This document shows, one piece after another, positions 26,526-34,533 of a stretch of DNA of 64,000 nucleotides. The stretch comes from Pseudomonadota bacterium. Its GTDB lineage: Bacteria > Pseudomonadota > Alphaproteobacteria > SHVZ01. Within the stretch, counting starts at the first letter, position 1. Every line of letters starts with the position of its first letter. The DNA is taken from the NCBI GenBank assembly GCA_016195085.1, contig JACQAG010000048.1, forward strand, positions 62,001 to 126,000, given 5' to 3'. A program made the translations under genes and the position numbers. Below the pieces are notes generated by a model. It ran no database searches and was not told where the DNA came from. It was given only the letters and a program-made list of their open reading frames with translations.

Positions 26526-27143
26526 ATGATCGACATCGAGCTCTATCTTGCCTTCGTGCTCGCTACCAGCATCCTCATGCTCATTCCCGGCCCGAACGTG
26601 GCCCTCATCATCGCCAACAGCGTCGCTTACGGCGCGCGCTACGGCTTCTTGACCGTGGCCGGCACCAGCTCGGCCATGGTCGTGCAGCTTGGCCTGACCG
26701 CGCTCGGCATGTCGGCGGCGCTGGGCACGCTCGCCGATTGGTTCGAGTGGATCCGCTGGCTCGGCGTCCTTTACCTCGTCTATGTCGGCCTGCAGCAGTG
26801 GCGGGCGCCGGCGACCGATCTCACCCAGACGCGGCCGCAGCCGAAATCCTTCCGCGCGATCTATGCCCGCGGGCTCCTGGTCTCGCTCACCAACCCGAAG
26901 ACCTTGCTGTTCTACGGTGCCTTCTTCCCGCAATTCGTGGTGGTGAACGACACCATGGCAGCCCAGATCGTCCTCCTCTCGGCCACCTTTCTCTTCCTGG
27001 CGGTGTTCTGGGATTTCGGCTGGGCGGCGCTGGCAGGGCGGGTGCGGCACCTGTTGGCCAGAAGCGGGCGGCTCAGGAACCGCATCTCCGGCGGGCTTCT
27101 GATCGGCGCCGGCATCGGCTTGGCTTTGGCGCGCCGATCCTGA
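26526..27143 (+). CDS. LysE/RhtB-family amino-acid or metabolite exporter
   Basis: 205-residue inner-membrane protein with six hydrophobic segments. It has the LysE-family hallmark SILMLIPGPNVALIIANSVA near the N-terminus, then YLVYVGLQQWRA and SLTNPKTLLFYGAFFPQFVV. AAGGGGA precedes the ATG. Family members export lysine/arginine, homoserine/threonine or cysteine-pathway metabolites; the sequence does not say which. The upstream 41-codon frame with a strong terminator directly before the start suggests control by attenuation. Confidence 0.88.
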   Translation: MIDIELYLAFVLATSILMLIPGPNVALIIANSVAYGARYGFLTVAGTSSAMVVQLGLTALGMSAALGTLADWFEWIRWLGVLYLVYVGLQQWRAPATDLTQTRPQPKSFRAIYARGLLVSLTNPKTLLFYGAFFPQFVVVNDTMAAQIVLLSATFLFLAVFWDFGWAALAGRVRHLLARSGRLRNRISGGLLIGAGIGLALARRS

Positions 27144-27242
27144 TTTGAGCGTTTGGGTCGGAGCCTGCCTTCTTGCTAAGCTTGAAGGCGGGCCGGCGGC
27201 CCTGATCGTCTCTGAACGTCCTTCGGCGGCGGGAGAATGCTG

Positions 27243-29468
27243 ATGCAGATCTCAAGGCGCGATCTCTTGGCCGGCAGCGGCTCGCTCGTCGTGACCCTCG
27301 CTTTCGCCCGACATGTCGAGGCGGCGAATGCGCCGGCGGACGCCATCGGCAAGACGCTGGATCCGGCCAGGGTCGACGGCTTCCTTGCCATCGGCCGGGA
27401 CGGATCAATCACCATCTACAGCGGCAAAGTCGATCTCGGCACCGGCTCCAGGGCGGCCTACCGCCAGATGGTGGCCGAGGAGCTGGACGTCGCACCCGAG
27501 CCGATCGAGCTCATCGATGGCGACACGGCACTCACTCCTGACCAGGGCGGGACCGGCGGTAGCACCGGCATATCCCAGGGCGGCGTCCAGCTTCGGCAGG
27601 CCGCAGCGACGGCGCGGGCGGCACTGCTGGCCCTCGCTGCAGAGCGCCTCAAGACGCCGGTGGAGAGCCTGGTGGTCGTCGACGGCAAGGTCGGCGCTCG
27701 TGACGGCGGCGAGACCTTATCTTACGGGGCGCTCCTCGAAGGCCGCAGTTTGGAGCTCAAGGTCGATCCCAAGGCGCCGCTCAAGGATCCGCGCCTATAC
27801 AAGACCGTCGGCACGCCGATGCGCCGGCCCGATCTGCCGGCGAAGCTGACCGGGCGCCATACCTATCTGCAAGATCTCAAGCTTCCGGGGATGCTGCATG
27901 CGCGCGTCCTCCGGCCGCCCGCGATCGGTGCCAGCCTCATCGACTTCGATCCGGACTCGGTCAAGCACATCGCGGGTATGGTCACGGTTCTGCGCATCAA
28001 GGACTTCCTCGCCGTGGTCGCGGAAACGGAATGGGCCTCGGTCAGGGCGCTCCGCGAGCTGAAAGCGCGCTGGTCAGATTGGCAGGGACTACCCGAGCAG
28101 CGCGATCTCTACGCCCATGTGCGCGGCTCCGAGATCGAGCGCGTCGATGACGTGGCGAAGCAGGGCGACGTCGCGGCCGCGCTCGCATCGGCGGAGCGGG
28201 TGATCGCCGCCAGCTACCGCTGGCCGATCCAGAGCCACGCCTCGATGGGACCGTCCTGCGGCGTGGCCGACGTCAGGGACGACGGGGCGACGGTCTGGAG
28301 CGCCTCGCAAAGCACCCACCGCTATCGCGCCGCCTTCGCGCGGTTTCTGGGATTGCCGCAAGAGCGGGTGCGTCTGATTTTTCTCGATGGCGCCGGCTCC
28401 TACGGCACCAACGGCCATGACGATGCCGCGGCCGATGCAGCCCTCATCTCCCAGGCCTTGAAGCGCCCGGTTCGGGTGCAGTGGATGCGCGAGGACGAGC
28501 ATGGCTGGGATCCGAAGGGCCCGCCGCATCTGCTCGAGCTCAAGGCCGGGATCGACAAGAGGGGACGGGTGGTGGCCTGGCAGGCCGATGCCTGGCTGCC
28601 GGCGGCCACCCGCGGCTTGCCGAATGTGCCTCTCATCGGGCCGATTGCCGCGGGGCGCGAGCAGCCCGTCGGCCTTTCCACTGGAATGATCGGGCAGAAC
28701 ATCAATCCGCCTTATGCGGTTGCCCATCAGGCGGTGCGCGTGCACTGGCTGAAGACGACGCCGCTCAGGCCGTCCAACATCCGGGCACCCGGCAAGATCG
28801 CCAATAGCTTCGCGGTGGAATCGCTCTATGACGAGCTCGCGACCGCCGCCGGCGCCGACCCGCTCGCCTTTCGCCTGGCCCAGCTCGAAGACAAGCGCGG
28901 CCGCGAGGTGCTGGAGCTGGCCGCCAATCGCTTCGGCTGGCGGCCCAAATCCGGGCGCGCGCCATCCGCGGGCGGGCCGGCGATCGGCGCCCCTACGCTC
29001 GGCTGGGGCATCGCTTATGTGCATTACAAGCTGAATGAGACCTATGTGGCGCTGGCCGTCGAGGTGGCGGTCGAGCCCTCGACCGGCGCGATCAAGGTCA
29101 CCCGCGCGGTCTGCGCCCAGGATTGCGGACTCATGATCAACCCCGACACCGTCCGCGCGCGGGTCGAGGGCGGCATCATCCAGACCTTGAGCCGCACGCT
29201 CAAGGAGGAGGTCACCTTCGATCGCTCGCGGGTTACCAGCATCGATTGGGCGACATACCCGATCCTCACCTTCCCGGAAGTGCCGGTCATCGAGTGCGAG
29301 CTGATCCAGCGCCTCCAGGAAAAACCCATGGGAGTCGGCGAGGCGCCGGCGACGCCGGTGCCCGCCGCCGTCGCCAATGCCGTCTTCGATGCCGTCGGCG
29401 TGCGCCTGCGGGAGGTGCCGTTCACTCCAGAGCGCGTCAAGGCGGCTCTGCAAGCGAAAGGAGCCTGA
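27243..29468 (+). CDS. Xanthine dehydrogenase-family molybdopterin-binding subunit
   Basis: 741-residue catalytic subunit of a molybdenum hydroxylase of the isoquinoline 1-oxidoreductase / aldehyde dehydrogenase (IorB) group. A Tat-type leader MQISRRDLLAGSGSLVVTLA suggests export. Molybdopterin-binding segments include GKVDLGTGSRAAYRQMVAEE, GGTGGSTGISQGG and, near the C-terminus, KPMGVGEAPATPVPAAVAN with the catalytic Glu. ATG 27243 is preferred over 27237 because GGGAG lies seven bases upstream of it. The substrate may be an N-heterocycle or aldehyde. It is directly followed by its iron-sulfur partner; no FAD subunit is present. Confidence 0.88.
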   Translation: MQISRRDLLAGSGSLVVTLAFARHVEAANAPADAIGKTLDPARVDGFLAIGRDGSITIYSGKVDLGTGSRAAYRQMVAEELDVAPEPIELIDGDTALTPDQGGTGGSTGISQGGVQLRQAAATARAALLALAAERLKTPVESLVVVDGKVGARDGGETLSYGALLEGRSLELKVDPKAPLKDPRLYKTVGTPMRRPDLPAKLTGRHTYLQDLKLPGMLHARVLRPPAIGASLIDFDPDSVKHIAGMVTVLRIKDFLAVVAETEWASVRALRELKARWSDWQGLPEQRDLYAHVRGSEIERVDDVAKQGDVAAALASAERVIAASYRWPIQSHASMGPSCGVADVRDDGATVWSASQSTHRYRAAFARFLGLPQERVRLIFLDGAGSYGTNGHDDAAADAALISQALKRPVRVQWMREDEHGWDPKGPPHLLELKAGIDKRGRVVAWQADAWLPAATRGLPNVPLIGPIAAGREQPVGLSTGMIGQNINPPYAVAHQAVRVHWLKTTPLRPSNIRAPGKIANSFAVESLYDELATAAGADPLAFRLAQLEDKRGREVLELAANRFGWRPKSGRAPSAGGPAIGAPTLGWGIAYVHYKLNETYVALAVEVAVEPSTGAIKVTRAVCAQDCGLMINPDTVRARVEGGIIQTLSRTLKEEVTFDRSRVTSIDWATYPILTFPEVPVIECELIQRLQEKPMGVGEAPATPVPAAVANAVFDAVGVRLREVPFTPERVKAALQAKGA

Positions 29469-29471
29469 GCC

Positions 29472-29948
29472 ATGGCGAGCAAGATTTCGCTCGAGGTCAA
29501 CGGTGCTGCCGTCGAGATCGCAGTCGACGATCCGGCGATGCCGCTGTTGTATGCCTTGCGCAACGACCTCGCCTTGAAGGGCCCGCGCTTCGGCTGCGGC
29601 CTCGGCCAATGCGGGGCCTGCACCGTCATCATCGACGGCGAGGCGGTGCGATCCTGCGTGACCACGCTCGAAGCGGCGGCGGGCCGCAAGGTCACCACCT
29701 TGGAAGGGCTCGGCAGCCCGGAGCGCCCGCATCCGATCCAAGCCGCTTTCATCGAGCACCAGGCGGCGCAATGCGGCTATTGCTCGAACGGCATGATCAT
29801 GCAGGCGAAGGCGTTCCTCGACCGCAACAAGCGCCCGAGCGACGGCGAGATCCGCCAGGCGCTTGCCGACAATCTCTGCCGCTGCGGGACCCATATCCGC
29901 GTGCTGGCAGCGATCAAGCTCGCCGCCGAGCGGATCCAACGCGGCTAG
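29472..29948 (+). CDS. (2Fe-2S) iron-sulfur subunit of molybdenum hydroxylase
   Basis: 158-residue electron-transfer subunit (IorA/CoxS type). The N-terminal plant-type ferredoxin cluster uses C42, C47, C50 (GCGLGQCGAC) and C62; the second all-helical cluster uses C101-x2-C104 (QCGYC) and C136-x-C138 (LCRCGT). It lies three bases after the large-subunit stop with AAAGGAG at the junction. It passes electrons from the molybdenum centre to an acceptor, probably a cytochrome in the two-subunit members. It has no leader of its own, so a hitch-hiker Tat export with the large subunit is likely. Confidence 0.92.
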   Translation: MASKISLEVNGAAVEIAVDDPAMPLLYALRNDLALKGPRFGCGLGQCGACTVIIDGEAVRSCVTTLEAAAGRKVTTLEGLGSPERPHPIQAAFIEHQAAQCGYCSNGMIMQAKAFLDRNKRPSDGEIRQALADNLCRCGTHIRVLAAIKLAAERIQRG

Positions 29949-30000
29949 TATCCTGATTGAGAGTTCGTCAGTGCATGATGAAGTTTTGGACTGCCGCCCT

Positions 30001-30097
30001 GCGTCCTTCGACGAGCTCAGGATGAGGCTATTCTTTCTTCCACGCCGGTCTTTCTGCCACGCACAATTCCCCTCATCCTGAGCCTGTCGAAGGACGC
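30001..30097. repeat. Inverted intergenic repeat, family C
   Basis: Arms 30001-30027 and 30071-30097 are 27-nt inverted copies with two mismatches, based on GTCCTTCGAC...CAGGATGAGG. Similar GAGCCTGTCGAAGGA elements are widespread between genes of many alphaproteobacteria. It separates the molybdenum hydroxylase genes from the dehydratase gene. Confidence 0.7.
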
Positions 30098-30156
30098 ACG
30101 ATCGACATGCAGGTGCGGATTTATCTGACGGACGTCTCGATCAGGACACGAGGATA

Positions 30157-31017
30157 ATGTCGGTTTCCTCCGCTCCTGGGGCGGCCGATCTGAAGAGCTG
30201 GATCGGCCGGCGCGCTGAGGTCGAGGACATCGCCGCGGCATGGCCGGCCGCCGCCCTCTCGGCCACGCTCGACCGCGAGGATGCCCCGCCCGCGACGGGT
30301 GAGGCGCTGCCGCCGGGCTGGCATTGGCTCTATTTCCTGGAAGCGGTGCGGTCGAGCCGGCTTGGCGAGGATGGCCATGCCGAGCGCGGCGGCTTCTTGC
30401 CGCCGGTGGAGCTGCCGCGGCGCATGTGGGCCGGGGGACGGCTCATCTTTCACCGGCCGCTCTGCGTGGGCGAGGCGATCCGGCAAGAGTCCGAGATCCT
30501 CGCCATCGAAGAGAAAGAAGGGCGGAGCGGCAAGCTGGTGTTCGTCACCGTTCGCCATGTCGTCACCTCCGAGGGCGCGCTCGCGGTCGAGGAGGAGCAC
30601 GACATCGTCTATCGCGGGGCGCCCGGCACGGCCGAGCGGGCGAAGCGATCGGAGCCGGCGCCGCCCGAGGCGGCCTGGCAGCGCCGGGTCGTGCCGGATG
30701 CGGTCATGCTCTTCCGCTTCTCTTCGCTCACCTTCAACGCTCACCGCATCCACTACGACCATCCCTATGTGACCCAGGTGGAAGGTTATCCCGGCCTCGT
30801 CGTGCACGGGCCGCTGCAGGCGATTCTGCTGCTCGATCTCTGTCGGCGGCTGGCGCCTCGGCCGGTCAGAAATTTTGCCTTTCGTGCTCTGGCCCCGGTG
30901 TTCGCCGGCGAGACCCTGACACTCCAGGGAAAACCGGCCGAAGACGGCGCTTCGGCAGCGCTTTGGGTGGCCGGGGAAGATGGCCGCCAAGCGATGACGG
31001 CGGAGGCCAGGTTCTAG
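30157..31017 (+). CDS. MaoC/FAS1-like hot-dog dehydratase (mesaconyl-C4-CoA hydratase type)
   Basis: 286-residue protein with two hot-dog halves. The N-terminal half (LKSWIGRRAEVEDIAA to RRMWAGGRLIFHRPLCVGE) is a FAS1-like dehydratase domain; the C-terminal half holds the hydratase motif FNAHRIHYDHPYVTQVEGYP followed by LVVHGPLQAILLLDL, with the expected Asp/His pair. Relatives hydrate mesaconyl-C4-CoA or act as 3-hydroxyacyl dehydratases. No other genes of such a pathway lie next to it. It is flanked on both sides by intergenic repeats and probably transcribed alone. Confidence 0.85.
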   Translation: MSVSSAPGAADLKSWIGRRAEVEDIAAAWPAAALSATLDREDAPPATGEALPPGWHWLYFLEAVRSSRLGEDGHAERGGFLPPVELPRRMWAGGRLIFHRPLCVGEAIRQESEILAIEEKEGRSGKLVFVTVRHVVTSEGALAVEEEHDIVYRGAPGTAERAKRSEPAPPEAAWQRRVVPDAVMLFRFSSLTFNAHRIHYDHPYVTQVEGYPGLVVHGPLQAILLLDLCRRLAPRPVRNFAFRALAPVFAGETLTLQGKPAEDGASAALWVAGEDGRQAMTAEARF

Positions 31018-31044
31018 AACAAACCAGCGCAAATACACGCCGAC

Positions 31045-31146
31045 GCCCCCACCCCGGCCCTCCCCCGCGTTCGCGGGGGAGGGAGCTCAAGGGCGCTTCG
31101 GTTGCTCCCTCCCCCGCTGGAGGCGGGGGAGGGCCGGGGTGGGGGC
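31045..31146. repeat. Intergenic palindromic repeat, family B, copy 1
   Basis: Begins GCCCCCACCCCGGCCCTCCC and ends with its inverse; internally it holds two smaller CTCCCCCGC...GCGGGGGAG hairpins. The same design is found at 40655-40756 and 57419-57474. It lies just after the dehydratase stop, where a terminator role is possible. Confidence 0.75.
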
Positions 31147-31230
31147 CTCACTGGGTCCGCAATACGTGCCTGTGGATTCGTTTCAGCACATGGCCGCGGC
31201 CGCTTGAACGATGCAGGCGGGCGTGCCTAG

Positions 31231-32034
31231 ATGCCGGCCGACATGATCGACGCCAGCCACGGGGAATCGCGCGGAGCGAAGAGCGGTCTCATTCCGCCCG
31301 ATCCGATGTCGGATGCTTGCGCCCGATTCTTTCGCAGCCACGTGGAGCTCTGGCGCTTCATCGGCTTCGTCTCCGATTTGGCGCTCAGGGTCGACGACAT
31401 GGCCCGCATCGCCGCCGACGCCTTGCCCCCCGGCGTTTCCGGCCGGCCGGCGGGCGGCGCTAATTCGGCGCCTGAAGGCGCCATGGCGCGGGGGCTCCGA
31501 GCGCAGCGCCACGTGTTCCTGCACATGGTGCTGGCGCGCGCGGTCGATAACTATCTCGTCTACCTGGCCGAGCTCATGTCGGCCTTGTTCGTCAACAGCC
31601 CCCAGGCGCTGGCGGCGGCCGAGCAGGTCACGCTCGCCACCGTGCTCGAGCACGACACCATCGAGGAGCTGGTGGAGGACTTGGCCCAGGAGCGGGTGGG
31701 CGAGCTCGGGCGGCAGGGGGTGGACGCGCTCGAACGCTATCTCGCCGACCGCTTCGGCTTTCAGCTGTTTCTCGCCGATGGCGAGCTCGACCGCGCGATC
31801 AGGCTGACCGAGACCCGTCGCCTGATCGTGCATCACCGGGGCTGCGTCACCAGGCGCTTCCTCAATCGCCTGCCCAACCAGCTCTACAAGCTGGGCCAGC
31901 CGCTCGAGCTCGCGATCGATCAGGTGTTCGAGGATTGCAGCTTCCTCGCCGCCTCGGTCGCCGACATCGATGTCAGGGCCGCCGATCAGTTCGATCTGTC
32001 GCGGCCGATCACCGGAACTCTGCCCATCGGCTGA
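31231..32034 (+). CDS. Uncharacterised helical protein with HEPN-like motif
   Basis: 267-residue, mostly helical protein that I cannot assign firmly. The segment ETRRLIVHHRGCVTRRFL (about 205-222) resembles the R-x4-6-H element of HEPN-fold (Swt1/RiboL-PSP/Abi-type) proteins, here without the usual Asn after Arg. The preceding helices (LEHDTIEELVEDLAQERV, ALERYLADRFGFQLFLADGE) fit such a four-helix bundle. HEPN proteins are often RNases in toxin or defence systems, but no partner antitoxin or nucleotidyltransferase gene adjoins. The start may be internal (MSDACARFF). It lies just upstream of the sRNA candidate. Confidence 0.6.
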   Translation: MPADMIDASHGESRGAKSGLIPPDPMSDACARFFRSHVELWRFIGFVSDLALRVDDMARIAADALPPGVSGRPAGGANSAPEGAMARGLRAQRHVFLHMVLARAVDNYLVYLAELMSALFVNSPQALAAAEQVTLATVLEHDTIEELVEDLAQERVGELGRQGVDALERYLADRFGFQLFLADGELDRAIRLTETRRLIVHHRGCVTRRFLNRLPNQLYKLGQPLELAIDQVFEDCSFLAASVADIDVRAADQFDLSRPITGTLPIG

Positions 32035-32196
32035 TGCTTGGCCGATATTGACCCCGGGCCGAAATTAACCAATCCGTGTTGCGACGCAGCAACACTGGGC
32101 CGACCGAAAGGCCCCTCGAATAGCCTAGCGGCATTGAATCAAAGGCAAAATATTCGATGTTTGACTTTGCTGCGCCGCGGTATTATCTCTGATCTT

Positions 32197-32294
32197 GCGG
32201 CAAGCGGGTGCCCTTCGGGGTCCGGTTGCCGTGGCCCTTCTTGGGCGTTTCCTCCCTAAACTCGGGCCGTGGTTCGCCACGGCCCGTTTTTTTT
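32197..32294 (+). ncRNA. mmgR: Small RNA resembling MmgR/suhB (alpha-r8 family)
   Basis: A structured intergenic transcript is predicted on the + strand. The 5' stem-loop is CGGCAAG... to ...GGTTGCCG with a TTCG loop (32198-32231), a short hairpin GCCC-TTCTT-GGGC follows (32234-32246), and then the single-stranded decamer TTTCCTCCCT (32248-32257), complementary to Shine-Dalgarno sequences and, from memory, the conserved motif of the alphaproteobacterial MmgR/suhB family. A textbook terminator (32263-32286) and eight T end it. TTGACT at 32161 may be the -35 element. MmgR limits polyhydroxybutyrate accumulation in Sinorhizobium. The 5' end is a guess. Confidence 0.6.
32263..32294 (+). terminator. 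Intrinsic terminator of the sRNA
   Basis: CGGGCCGTGG-TTCG-CCACGGCCCG, a perfect 10-bp stem with a TTCG tetraloop, followed by T8. It also faces the end of the convergent N-formylglutamate amidohydrolase gene 34 bp away. Confidence 0.9.
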
Positions 32295-32327
32295 CGTGGG
32301 GGCCGCCTTTTTTGGGTGTGCAGGGGC

Positions 32328-33269
32328 TCAGCGATCGGCGAGCTGGCGGATGGTGAGCCGGCCCAACTCTTTCAGAACCTCGCGCATGTCGCGGGCGAGC
32401 GTCGGCAGATAGGCTGTCCGCTCGAGCGCGCGCTCGTCCATATAAAGCGCGCGGTTGATCTCGATCTGGAGAGCGTGCAACCCGTCCTGCGGGCGTCCGT
32501 AGTGCCGGGTGGTGTAGCCGCCGGCATAGGGCGCGTTGCGGACCACGCGGTAGCCCTTGGCGCGGAGCCGCGTCTCCACCGTCTCGACCACCACGGGCGC
32601 GCAGGCCGAGCCGAAGCAATCGCCCAAGACGAAGTCGGCGGTGGCGCGACCGCCATCGGTATCCGCGGGTCCGCCGGCCGAGGGGCCGGTGGCGGACGGC
32701 ATGGAATGGCAATCCAAGAGGATCGAGCAGCCGAAGCGCATCGTGGTCGCCTCGACGAGACCGCTCAGGGCCGCGTGATAGGGCCGGTAGCATGCTTCGA
32801 TGCGGGCCAAGGCATCGCCCACCCGGAGCTTGCGGGCATAGATGTCGTCGCCGCCCGCCACCACGCGGGCGATGGTGCCGAGCCCGGCGGCGACACGGGG
32901 AGACCGGGTGTTGGCATAGGCCGGGAGTTCGTCCTCGAACATGAGCGGATCCAGCTCATAGGGCTCCCGGTTGGCATCGACATAGACCCGGGGGAAGAGG
33001 GCGCAGAGCAGGGGCGCGCCCAAGCCCGGGGCAGCGGCGAAGATCTCGTCGACGAAGCTGTCTTCCGAGCGTCGGAGCGCCTGGCGGTCAAGCGCGCAAT
33101 GGGAGAGAAAGCCCGGCGGATACTCGCGCCCGCTATGGGGCGAGGCGCAAACGAGCGGCAGGGTTTGCTCCAGCGGCGCCGAAAGCACGAAGGGCGGGAA
33201 GGCGTTGCCGGGGCCTGGCGGGATCGAATCCATCGATTCGGATTTAGATGAATCGGCCGAATCTGTCAC
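32328..33269 (-). CDS. N-formylglutamate amidohydrolase
   Basis: 313-residue hydrolase of the N-formylglutamate amidohydrolase family (Zn-dependent), which converts N-formyl-L-glutamate to glutamate and formate at the end of one histidine-degradation route. Family landmarks are LVCASPHSGREYPPGFL, the DANREPYELDPLMFEDELP segment, LLDCHSMPS and QIEINRALYMDE. The frame opens with GTG at 33269; an ATG at 33233 (MDSIPPGPGN) is an equal alternative and neither has a strong ribosome-binding site. No other hut genes are near, so it may belong to another N-formyl or N-acyl amino-acid pathway. Confidence 0.88.
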   Translation of the reverse strand: MTDSADSSKSESMDSIPPGPGNAFPPFVLSAPLEQTLPLVCASPHSGREYPPGFLSHCALDRQALRRSEDSFVDEIFAAAPGLGAPLLCALFPRVYVDANREPYELDPLMFEDELPAYANTRSPRVAAGLGTIARVVAGGDDIYARKLRVGDALARIEACYRPYHAALSGLVEATTMRFGCSILLDCHSMPSATGPSAGGPADTDGGRATADFVLGDCFGSACAPVVVETVETRLRAKGYRVVRNAPYAGGYTTRHYGRPQDGLHALQIEINRALYMDERALERTAYLPTLARDMREVLKELGRLTIRQLADR

Positions 33270-33280
33270 CTGCGTCTTGG

Positions 33281-33316
33281 CCTAGGCCTGGATTCCCGAG
33301 GGATTCCGGGCCTAGG
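33281..33316. repeat. Inverted repeat between tRNA-Val and N-formylglutamate amidohydrolase
   Basis: CCTAGGCCTGGATTCC (33281-33296) is the near-perfect inverse of 33301-33316, with a CGAG loop and two non-identical positions. There is no T run, so a simple terminator is unlikely. It lies 91 bp upstream of the tRNA and just before the divergent gene's start. Confidence 0.5.
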
Positions 33317-33407
33317 AGGGTGTGCTTCGGACCCAACCGCCAATTGCCAAGGACGCGTCTTTGGTGCTAAGGGTCGCCGCCGTTCGCGGCAAGACCCCTT
33401 GTGGTAC

Positions 33408-33482
<75 letters not shown>

Positions 33483-33509
33483 TTTCCCTACCTCTGGCAC
33501 GCGGAAGCC

Positions 33510-34268
33510 TTATTCGATCCGCTGCATCATCCGCCCGAAGCGGATCATCGCCGGCCATTCCCAGGGGCGCCAGAAGGATGCACGCTCGTCGATCGAGGCA
33601 TAGACGATCATGACCGGGCCGATGAGGTTCTCCGCCGGCACATAGCCGACCCCGCCCGCGTCCTCGGCATAGCGGCTGTCGAGGGAGTCGTCGCGGTTGT
33701 CGCCCATCATGAAATACTGCCCGTCGGGCACCACGAAGCGGCCGCTGGCGCTTCCATGGGCGCGCTCCAAAATGCGGAGGATGCGGTGGCGCGGGCCTTG
33801 CGGCAGCGTCTCCCAATATTCGCGCCCATGGAGCGGAGCGCCGGGGCCCGCCAATGCGAGATCGCGGATCGGCTCCAATTGCGCCGGCTCGCCATTGATC
33901 GAGAGGCTGCCGTCCCCGGCCACCTCGATCCGGTCGCCGGGTAGGCCGATCAGCCGCTTCACGTAAACTTGGGCGGTGTCCCGCGGCAGGCGAAAGACCA
34001 CCACGTCGCCCCGCTCGGGCGGCCGAGCCAGGATCCGGCCGCGAAAGAGATCGAGGTCCACCGGCAAGGAGAAGCGGCTATAGCCATAGGCGACTTTGGA
34101 GACCATGAGCTGATCGCCTACGAGCAGGGTCGGTACCATGGACGGCGTGGGCACGAAATAGGTCTCCGCCACTGCCGTGCGCACCAAGAGCGCAACCGCC
34201 AGGCTCAACAGGATCGGAATGATCTCGGCTCTCGCCCTCACGCGAAACCAACCGAAGAAACGCCGCAT
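33510..34268 (-). CDS. lepB: Signal peptidase I
   Basis: 252-residue leader peptidase that cleaves Sec and Tat signal peptides at the outer face of the cytoplasmic membrane. One N-terminal membrane segment (IIPILLSLAVALLVRTAV) is followed by the catalytic Ser43 in PTPSMVPTL and Lys104 in YVKRLIGLPGD. The C-terminal box GDNRDDSLDSR is intact. AAAGGAG precedes the ATG. It appears monocistronic, convergent with tRNA-Val. It may not be the only signal peptidase, since lepB usually sits near rnc and era and neither is here. Confidence 0.93.
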   Translation of the reverse strand: MRRFFGWFRVRARAEIIPILLSLAVALLVRTAVAETYFVPTPSMVPTLLVGDQLMVSKVAYGYSRFSLPVDLDLFRGRILARPPERGDVVVFRLPRDTAQVYVKRLIGLPGDRIEVAGDGSLSINGEPAQLEPIRDLALAGPGAPLHGREYWETLPQGPRHRILRILERAHGSASGRFVVPDGQYFMMGDNRDDSLDSRYAEDAGGVGYVPAENLIGPVMIVYASIDERASFWRPWEWPAMIRFGRMMQRIE

Positions 34269-34533
34269 ATGCCAGGCTCCTTTGTCTCAAGCCTCACCTC
34301 TCGCTCGCCGCCGACCCGCCGCAAGCACGCATGACGCTACCGCCCGGGCCCACTCTCTTGCAACCAATCCCCCGCCATCGGTCCCGCCCCGCCATGCCAG
34401 CGATAGGGGTTGGCCCGCCCGCTTCTTCTGGGCTAGCGTATTCGGCGATTTCCGATCGTGCACGGGCGTCCTTGCGGCTCTGCGAGCAGGTGCGCGGGGC
34501 CTCCCGGCAAAACCAATTTGAGGAGGTAGCGTC

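Noticed and set aside
28089-29939. A 616-codon open frame opposite the molybdenum hydroxylase genes
   Set aside because: The plus strand carries unmistakable cofactor motifs, and the minus frame has none.
31045-31146. CRISPR-like repeats
   Set aside because: The repeats are inverted hairpins with no regularly spaced direct repeats or spacers, and no cas genes are present.
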